NCBI GenBank assembly: GCA_030631085.1
Contig: DAOVLV010000035.1
Coordinates: forward strand, 1 to 10,257
Reading direction: 5' to 3'
Origin: Planctomycetales bacterium
GTDB lineage: Bacteria > Planctomycetota > Phycisphaerae > SM23-33
DNA length: 10,257 bases
Shown: positions 6,092 to 10,257 of the stretch, piece after piece
Layout: the number at the start of each line of letters is the position of its first letter
Numbering within the stretch: position 1 is the stretch's first letter
The notes under the pieces: model-generated
Database searches by the model: none
Told to the model about the DNA's origin: nothing
Seen by the model: the letters and a program-made list of their open reading frames with translations, nothing else
Position numbers and translations under genes: made by a program

Positions 6092-6196
6092 TTGGTGATT
6101 GGTAAATCGTAATTAGTAATTCGTAATTAGTAATTGGTAAAAAAAGCCGACACTCTGTTACCAATTACGAATTACTAATTACGAATTACCAATTAC
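6089..6196. repeat. Heptad repeat with inverted arms and conserved loop (element D)
   Basis: The left arm (6089-6137) is seven consecutive 7-base units, among them TAATTGG, TAATTAG and TAATTCG. The right arm (6158-6192) is five units (TTACCAA, TTACGAA, TTACTAA, TTACGAA, TTACCAA). The arms pair over nearly their full length. The loop region, read on the minus strand from 6162, gives GGTAACAGAGTGTCGGC plus a T-run, matching 22 of 26 bases of element B. The left arm includes the hpf stop codon and the right arm ends about six bases before the ptsN AGGAG site. Confidence 0.92.
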
Positions 6197-6212
6197 CCAA
6201 CAGGAGCAAAAG

Positions 6213-6680
6213 ATGAAATTATCGGACATAATCGTTTCGGACGCCCTTATTGCCGACCTGAATGACGTTACGCGCGACGAAGCCATCAAGCGGTTGATGT
6301 CGGCATTGGTTGATTCCGGCGCGATTTCGGCACGAAGCGTCAAGGACGCAACTGCTGCGGTTCTTACCAGGGAAAAACAAGCCACTACCGGTATCGGAAA
6401 GGGCGTCGCCCTTCCACACGCCAAGATTAAAACCGTCAAGCAGGCCGTCGGTGCAATAGGACGCTCGGCTACCGGTATCGAGTTCGGCGCATTGGACTCC
6501 AAACCCGTCTATATCGTTATTTTACTGTTGTCCAACCCCGACAATCCCGATGAGCACCTTCAGGCAATGGAAACTATCTTCAAGCACGTGCAACGGGACA
6601 TTTTCAGAAAATTCCTTCGTCAAAGCGAAACACCCCAAGCCATTGCCGACCTTATCGTCGAAGCGGATGAACTGACGTAA
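6213..6680 (+). CDS. ptsN: PTS EIIA-type regulatory protein, PtsN (EIIA-Ntr) family
   Basis: A single EIIA domain of the fructose/nitrogen class, 155 residues. It accepts phosphate from HPr; in PTS-Ntr systems its phosphorylation state regulates other proteins and moves no sugar. The phospho-acceptor is His69 in GIGKGVALPHAK (60-71), the family signature. The body continues GAIGRSATGIEFGALDSKPV (80-99) and VILLLSNPDNPDEHLQAM (102-119), both typical. No EIIB or EIIC domain is attached and none is encoded nearby, which favours the regulatory role. AGGAG at 6202-6206 lies six bases before the ATG. hpf upstream is its classical neighbour in proteobacteria; ptsH and ptsI follow. Confidence 0.95.
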   Translation: MKLSDIIVSDALIADLNDVTRDEAIKRLMSALVDSGAISARSVKDATAAVLTREKQATTGIGKGVALPHAKIKTVKQAVGAIGRSATGIEFGALDSKPVYIVILLLSNPDNPDEHLQAMETIFKHVQRDIFRKFLRQSETPQAIADLIVEADELT

Positions 6681-6706
6681 GTTGATTACAACAAAAAAAA
6701 ACGGAA

Positions 6707-6795
6707 AGATAGCAGGATTCCAGGGATTTTAAGATCACGGGATAAAAAAAAAGAAAATCCTTAAAAATCCTATAATCCCTGTAATCCTGCTATCT
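6707..6795. terminator. Inverted repeat between ptsN and ptsH, terminator-like
   Basis: Bases 6707-6728 and 6774-6795 pair over 22 positions with one mismatch (C6720/T6782); the outer 13 bp, AGATAGCAGGATT, are exact. The interior carries an A-run (6744-6752) and several AATCC copies at irregular 8-10 base spacing, so it is not a 7-base repeat. An A-rich stretch precedes it (6691-6701) and a T-rich one follows (TGTTTGTTTT, 6795-6804), which gives a stem followed by U-rich RNA on both strands. It may end some ptsN transcripts or be a dispersed palindromic repeat. Confidence 0.5.
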
Positions 6796-6822
6796 GTTTG
6801 TTTTGCAAAGTGGTAAAGACGA

Positions 6823-7095
6823 TTGAGCAGACACGAGATCGAAATAACACTAATCAATAAACATGGCCTGCACGCCCGTCCGGCGACGCAGTTCGTGCAA
6901 TTGGCCAATAAATATGAATCCAAAATAGAGGTCATCAAGAAGGACCTTGTAGTGGACGGAAAGAGTGTTACCTCGATGTTGACTCTCGGGGCAGAGAAAG
7001 GCACTCTACTGCGAATCAGGGTAGATGGACAGGATGCCGACGAAGCCATCAGCAAACTGTCAGGACTGATCAAAGGTAAATTCGGCGAAGAATGA
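6823..7095 (+). CDS. ptsH: Phosphocarrier protein HPr
   Basis: HPr takes phosphate from Enzyme I and passes it to EIIA proteins. The 90-residue protein shows the active-site loop KHGLHARPATQFVQLA (13-28) with His17 as phospho-acceptor and Arg19 conserved. DGKSVTSMLTLGAEKG (45-60) places Ser48 at the position of Ser46, the HPr kinase target in Firmicutes and many other bacteria; whether it is phosphorylated here is unknown. The start is TTG: an in-frame TAA lies nine bases upstream and no ATG or GTG occurs before the active-site loop. The binding site is weak (GGTAAAG, 6812-6818). It sits between ptsN and ptsI. Confidence 0.95.
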   Translation: MSRHEIEITLINKHGLHARPATQFVQLANKYESKIEVIKKDLVVDGKSVTSMLTLGAEKGTLLRIRVDGQDADEAISKLSGLIKGKFGEE

Positions 7096-7100
7096 AAAAG

Positions 7101-7179
7101 AGCATTTAGCGGTCAGCAATCAGCGATCAGCAGTCTTTTTTATCTTTTGCTGAATGCTGAACGCTGAACGCTGAATGCT
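7101..7179. repeat. Heptad repeat with imperfect inverted arms (element F)
   Basis: The left arm is five 7-base units: AGCATTT, AGCGGTC, AGCAATC, AGCGATC, AGCAGTC (7101-7135). After a T-rich spacer the right arm gives GCTGAAT, GCTGAAC, GCTGAAC, GCTGAAT and a final GCT (7149-7179). The arms are imperfect reverse complements. It starts five bases after the ptsH stop and ends eight bases before the ptsI ATG, which has no Shine-Dalgarno site of its own. Confidence 0.9.
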
Positions 7180-7187
7180 AACTAATT

Positions 7188-8924
7188 ATGGAAATTAAGA
7201 AAGGCATCGGAGTTTCACCCGGCGTGGTGATCTGCCAGGCTGTTGTCCTGGATGCCGAGGAATATCGCATTCCCGAGCGGCATATAAGCGCCGACCGCGC
7301 CGGTGAAGAGGCTGAACGCCTCGAACACGCCCTGGCGGGGGCGCGCAAAGAACTGACCGAACTGCGCGACAACACCGCCAAGCGGCTCGGAAAGGAAACG
7401 GGAGCGATTTTCGATTTCCACCTTGCGCTTCTGGACGACCAGACCCTGCTGGAAAAAATCAGGGACAAAATCAAAACCGAAAGCGTAACGGCAGAATTCG
7501 CCGTCGCCACCGTCCTGCGCGAGTACGCCAGGGAATTCCTCCAGATGCCGGAGTATCTCGCAGAGAGAGTCAAAGACGTCTATGACGTCGAGAAGCGTAT
7601 CCTCCGCCGATTAATCGGCGAAAGCAGAGAAGGTCTTGGGCATCTGACCGAAGACGTGGTCGTGCTCGCCCATGATCTTACGCCCTCCCAAACGGCCAGT
7701 ATGGACCGCAAACATATCATGGGCCTGGCAATCGACGCCGGCGGTCGGACCAGTCATACCGCCATTGTCGCCCGCGCTCTGGGTATCCCTGCCGTTGTCG
7801 GGCTTAATGATGTGAGCGTTTTCGTCAACACCGGAGACGTAGTAATCATCGACGGTAACCGCGGCCTCGTCATCATCGAACCAGACGAAGCCACCATAGA
7901 GGAAAATCGCCAATTCCTGCGTCGCCAGGTCGAATTCGCCCGCGAGTTGGATCGCCTGCGGGATTTACCCGCCATTACGATGGATGGGCATGAAATAACG
8001 CTTCTGGGAAATATCGAATTTCCGGGTGAAGCGGAGAATGTCCTCGCCAGGGGCGGGCAGGGCGTCGGATTGTACCGAACCGAATTTCTCTACCTCGAAA
8101 AGGAAACCGAACCGACCGAAGAGAACCATTACGAGGCGTATTGCAAAGTAATCGAGGCTATGGATGGTCGTCCCGTGTGCATCCGCACGCTCGATCTGGG
8201 CGCTGATAAGTACACACAGGCGCATTTGCTCATACAGGAGCGAAATCCATTCCTCGGCTTGCGAAGCATTCGCTTCTGCTTCCAGCACCTGCAATTATTC
8301 AAGACGCAGCTGCGGGCAATTCTGCGGGCATCGATGAAAGGCGAGGTATCAGTCATGTTCCCGCTGATTACCACGGTGATGGAACTCCGCCAGGCAAAGA
8401 TGATACTGCGAGACGTGATGGAAGACCTGGAGGAAGAAGGCGTCGAGGTCCGCACAGACGTGCCCGTAGGGATGATGATGGAAGTTCCCTCGGCGGCGCT
8501 TCAGTGCAACCAGTTCGCCCAGGAAGTGGATTTCTTCTCAATCGGGACCAACGATCTGATCCAGTACACGCTTGCGGTCGATAGAACCAACGAACGGGTC
8601 GCGCCGCTGTTCACTGCCGCCAACCCGGCTGTGCTGCGATTGATAAAGGAAGTCATCCGCGCCGGACAGCGATATGACGTGGGAGTTACGCTCTGCGGGG
8701 AGATGGGAAGCGACCCGGAATACCTCCTCCTGTTGCTGGGAATGGGTCTGCGAACTTTTTCGGTGGCCCCGCCGAGTGTTCCGGAACTGAAAAAGGCCAT
8801 TCGTTCAATAACAATCGAACACGCCCGTCGGGTCGCCCGGCATGTGGCGACATTAAATACAGACAAACAAATAGTCTCCTATCTGCGCAACCAGATTCGT
8901 GAAGTGATGCCGGAAGCGTACTAA
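7188..8924 (+). CDS. ptsI: Phosphoenolpyruvate-protein phosphotransferase (Enzyme I)
   Basis: Enzyme I takes phosphate from phosphoenolpyruvate and gives it to HPr. The 578-residue length matches standard Enzyme I. The N-terminal phosphohistidine domain has GGRTSHTAIVARALGIPAVVG (185-205) with His190 as acceptor. The C-terminal PEP-binding barrel has GVGLYRTEFLYL (292-303), RTLDLGADK (333-341), NPFLGLRSIR (353-362), FFSIGTNDLIQYTLAVDR (449-466) and LCGEMGSDP (502-510) with the catalytic Cys503. There is no N-terminal GAF domain, so it is not a PtsP (EI-Ntr) form, although its neighbours are PTS-Ntr-like. No ribosome binding site is visible before the ATG; element F ends eight bases upstream. 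Confidence 0.97.
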   Translation: MEIKKGIGVSPGVVICQAVVLDAEEYRIPERHISADRAGEEAERLEHALAGARKELTELRDNTAKRLGKETGAIFDFHLALLDDQTLLEKIRDKIKTESVTAEFAVATVLREYAREFLQMPEYLAERVKDVYDVEKRILRRLIGESREGLGHLTEDVVVLAHDLTPSQTASMDRKHIMGLAIDAGGRTSHTAIVARALGIPAVVGLNDVSVFVNTGDVVIIDGNRGLVIIEPDEATIEENRQFLRRQVEFARELDRLRDLPAITMDGHEITLLGNIEFPGEAENVLARGGQGVGLYRTEFLYLEKETEPTEENHYEAYCKVIEAMDGRPVCIRTLDLGADKYTQAHLLIQERNPFLGLRSIRFCFQHLQLFKTQLRAILRASMKGEVSVMFPLITTVMELRQAKMILRDVMEDLEEEGVEVRTDVPVGMMMEVPSAALQCNQFAQEVDFFSIGTNDLIQYTLAVDRTNERVAPLFTAANPAVLRLIKEVIRAGQRYDVGVTLCGEMGSDPEYLLLLLGMGLRTFSVAPPSVPELKKAIRSITIEHARRVARHVATLNTDKQIVSYLRNQIREVMPEAY

Positions 8925-8930
8925 AAGATA

Positions 8931-8960
8931 GGGACTTGGGACTAGGGATTAGGGACCAGG
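8931..8960. repeat. GGGACTA heptad tandem repeat (tract G)
   Basis: Four consecutive 7-base units, GGGACTT, GGGACTA, GGGATTA and GGGACCA, plus GG, start six bases after the ptsI stop. Unlike elements A, B, D and F it has no complementary heptad arm. Only ACCAGG (8955-8960) can pair, with CCTGGT at 8988-8993. Confidence 0.85.
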
Positions 8961-8993
8961 TAAAAAAACGGAATACCGTATGTCCGCCCTGGT

Positions 8994-9028
8994 AAAATCG
9001 AAAATCGAAAATCAAAAATCAAAAATGC
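8994..9028. repeat. AAAATCG heptad tandem repeat overlapping a start codon (tract H)
   Basis: Five 7-base units in a row: AAAATCG, AAAATCG, AAAATCA, AAAATCA, AAAATGC. The ATG at 9025-9027, the start of the DUF2344 protein by homology, lies inside the last unit. If translation began at the upstream ATG 8980, the tract would be read as Lys/Ser/Ile/Asn/Gln residues. Confidence 0.88.
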
Positions 9029-9687
9029 AATGGGCGGTGTGGTTCACCGTTGGGGGGGATTTGCGGTTCCTCTCGCACCGCAACATGATGAGCCTGTGCG
9101 AACGTTCAGCCGCTCGGGCCAAACTACCGATAAAATTCTCCGAAGGATTCAATCCCCGTCCAAAACTGTCCCTGCCACTGCCCCGCCCGGTAGGCGTAAG
9201 CAGCCGATGCGAATTGATGATAATCGAGTTGAAAACCGATTCGCCTGTGTCAGACCCGGGTTTGCACCTCGGCGAGCAGTTTCCCGAAGGAATGAAACTG
9301 ATAAAAACCGAACCGCTGCCGAGCAAGACCAAGGCGAAAATCAAGGCGGTAACGTACGAATTATCATTGACCGATTGCGAACAGAAACAGATAGAGGCCC
9401 GTCTGGAGACGCTGAAACAGTTTGCAAAGTGGGAAGTTGCCCGCCGTCGCAACCCCGGCGATGATAAATCGACAGGGAAGGACAAACTTATAGACATCAA
9501 GGGACAAATAGGCGGCATCGGCATATCGTCGTCAGGCGGGAACGACGGAAAACTATCCTTCACACTTACGCCTGAACCACCGGCAGGACCCATCGGACCT
9601 GAACGGGTGCTGAGACTGCTGGAAGTCGCCGATGTTAACGAAACACTCGCCAGGCTGGAAAAAACAGCCCTTGAGTGCGAATTCTAA
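9025..9687 (+). CDS. DUF2344 / TIGR03936 radical SAM-linked protein
   Basis: From ATG 9025 the protein has 220 residues. It matches the DUF2344 family, called 'radical SAM-linked' because it is fused to or encoded next to a B12-binding radical SAM protein (TIGR03960) in many bacteria; its role is not settled. Signatures are WFTVGGDLRFLSHRNMM (6-22) and KLPIKFSEGFNPRPKLSLPL (33-52). The frame is open from an ATG at 8980, but the extra 15 residues (MSALVKSKIENQKSK) are mostly translated heptad repeat and have no counterpart in homologues. GGA at 8970-8972 could serve that upstream ATG, so the longer form is not excluded. No radical SAM gene is adjacent: ptsI is upstream. RNase E/G follows after 78 bases, a frequent neighbour. 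Confidence 0.92.
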   Translation: MQWAVWFTVGGDLRFLSHRNMMSLCERSAARAKLPIKFSEGFNPRPKLSLPLPRPVGVSSRCELMIIELKTDSPVSDPGLHLGEQFPEGMKLIKTEPLPSKTKAKIKAVTYELSLTDCEQKQIEARLETLKQFAKWEVARRRNPGDDKSTGKDKLIDIKGQIGGIGISSSGGNDGKLSFTLTPEPPAGPIGPERVLRLLEVADVNETLARLEKTALECEF

Positions 9688-9765
9688 CTGACGAAAAAGG
9701 CTTTGCCACAACGGCCCTGCCTGCAAAAATACAAAATTGATGCACCAACGAAGGAACGTGAAAGT

Positions 9766-10257
9766 ATGACAAAGGAAATGCTGATAAACGCCCAGCCGGA
9801 CGAGTGCCGGATCGCCATTGTAAGCGATAACAATCTTACCGAACTTTACATCGAGCAGGCATCGAGCCTCTCGCAGGTCGGAAACATCTTCAAGGGTCGC
9901 GTAACCAACGTCGAGCCTTCGATCCAGGCGGCCTTTGTGGATTTTGGTATAGCCAAGAACGGTTTCCTCCACATCTCCGATTTGCACCCGGGATATTTCC
10001 CCGAAGGAGAGAATCGCCCTGAAGACGTCGGTAAAAAGCGTACACGCAAAGAACGCCCCCCCATCCAGAACTGCCTCCGCCGAGGCCAGGAAGTTACCGT
10101 CCAGGTTATCAAGGACGGTATCGGCACGAAGGGCGCGACTCTGACGACCTATATTTCAATTCCGGGACGATACCTCGTTCTGATGCCGGGAATGCAAAGG
10201 CTCGGTATTTCACGAAAGATAGAAGATGAAGACGCAAGGGCCAGGATGCGCGTTATA
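9766..10257 (+). CDS. rne: Ribonuclease E/G family protein, 5' part
   Basis: 164 codons are visible before the window ends, with no stop. RNase E/G cleaves single-stranded AU-rich RNA in mRNA decay and rRNA or tRNA maturation. MTKEMLINAQPDECRIAIVS is the family's opening, followed by LTELYIE (24-30). An S1 RNA-binding domain begins near residue 37 with VGNIFKGRVTNVEPSIQAAF, then VDFGIAKNGFLHISDL. A charged insert (GENRPEDVGKKRTRKERPP, 81-99) interrupts the S1 domain, where RNase E-type proteins often have an extension. TKGATLTTYISIPGRYLVLM (121-140) is the strongest signature. AAGGAA at 9751-9756 supports the ATG. The catalytic DNase I-like and zinc-link regions lie outside the window, so RNase E and RNase G cannot be told apart. 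Confidence 0.94.
   Translation, partial: MTKEMLINAQPDECRIAIVSDNNLTELYIEQASSLSQVGNIFKGRVTNVEPSIQAAFVDFGIAKNGFLHISDLHPGYFPEGENRPEDVGKKRTRKERPPIQNCLRRGQEVTVQVIKDGIGTKGATLTTYISIPGRYLVLMPGMQRLGISRKIEDEDARARMRVI

Noticed and set aside
6089..6196. CRISPR array
   Set aside because: The units are 7 bases, contiguous, with no spacers and no cas genes.
7188..8924. Assignment of the Enzyme I gene as ptsP
   Set aside because: The protein starts directly with the Enzyme I domain; no GAF domain is present.

Overview
The window is a stretch of bacterial chromosome, roughly 55-58 % GC by eye, made almost entirely of housekeeping genes. Protein-level clues point to a Gram-negative bacterium, most likely Planctomycetota and possibly class Phycisphaerae. 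They are: an RNase E/G gene behind a DUF2344 'radical SAM-linked' gene, a ribH-nusB pair, and a PTS phosphorelay without sugar permeases beside hpf. The lineage is inferred; no rRNA or other decisive marker is present.

Layout. On the minus strand, reading leftward from about 1330: a sigma70-like promoter, ribH (lumazine synthase), nusB (antitermination factor), and at the left edge the first eight codons of a gene that may be ftsY. On the plus strand, reading rightward from about 1445: argH, a small GNAT acetyltransferase, thiL and tsaE (stop and start abut), a promoter, a DUF502 membrane protein, hpf, ptsN, ptsH, ptsI, a DUF2344 protein, and the 5' part of an RNase E/G gene cut by the window end.

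Functional grouping. ribH and thiL serve riboflavin and thiamine cofactor synthesis, and argH makes arginine. tsaE belongs to tRNA t6A synthesis. hpf, ptsN, ptsH and ptsI form an Enzyme I - HPr - EIIA(Ntr) relay next to the ribosome hibernation factor. This resembles the enterobacterial rpoN-hpf-ptsN-rapZ-npr locus, but with its own Enzyme I and without rpoN or rapZ in view. DUF2344 followed by RNase E/G is a recurrent pair.

The most unusual content is between the genes. Five of the intergenic gaps carry tracts built of 7-nt tandem units, in several sequence families (AAATCCG, TAATTCG/TAATTGG, AGCGATC, GGGACTA, AAAATCG). Four of these loci are arranged as long inverted arms. Two of them, at 665-782 and 6089-6196, share a loop core in opposite orientation. 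The tracts sit right against stop and start codons, and one overlaps the start region of the DUF2344 gene. Separately, the ribH/argH gap holds a 90-bp palindromic element bounded by an exact 9-bp direct repeat, which looks like a MITE insertion just upstream of the ribH -35 box. No tRNA, rRNA, CRISPR array, transposase or prophage gene was seen.
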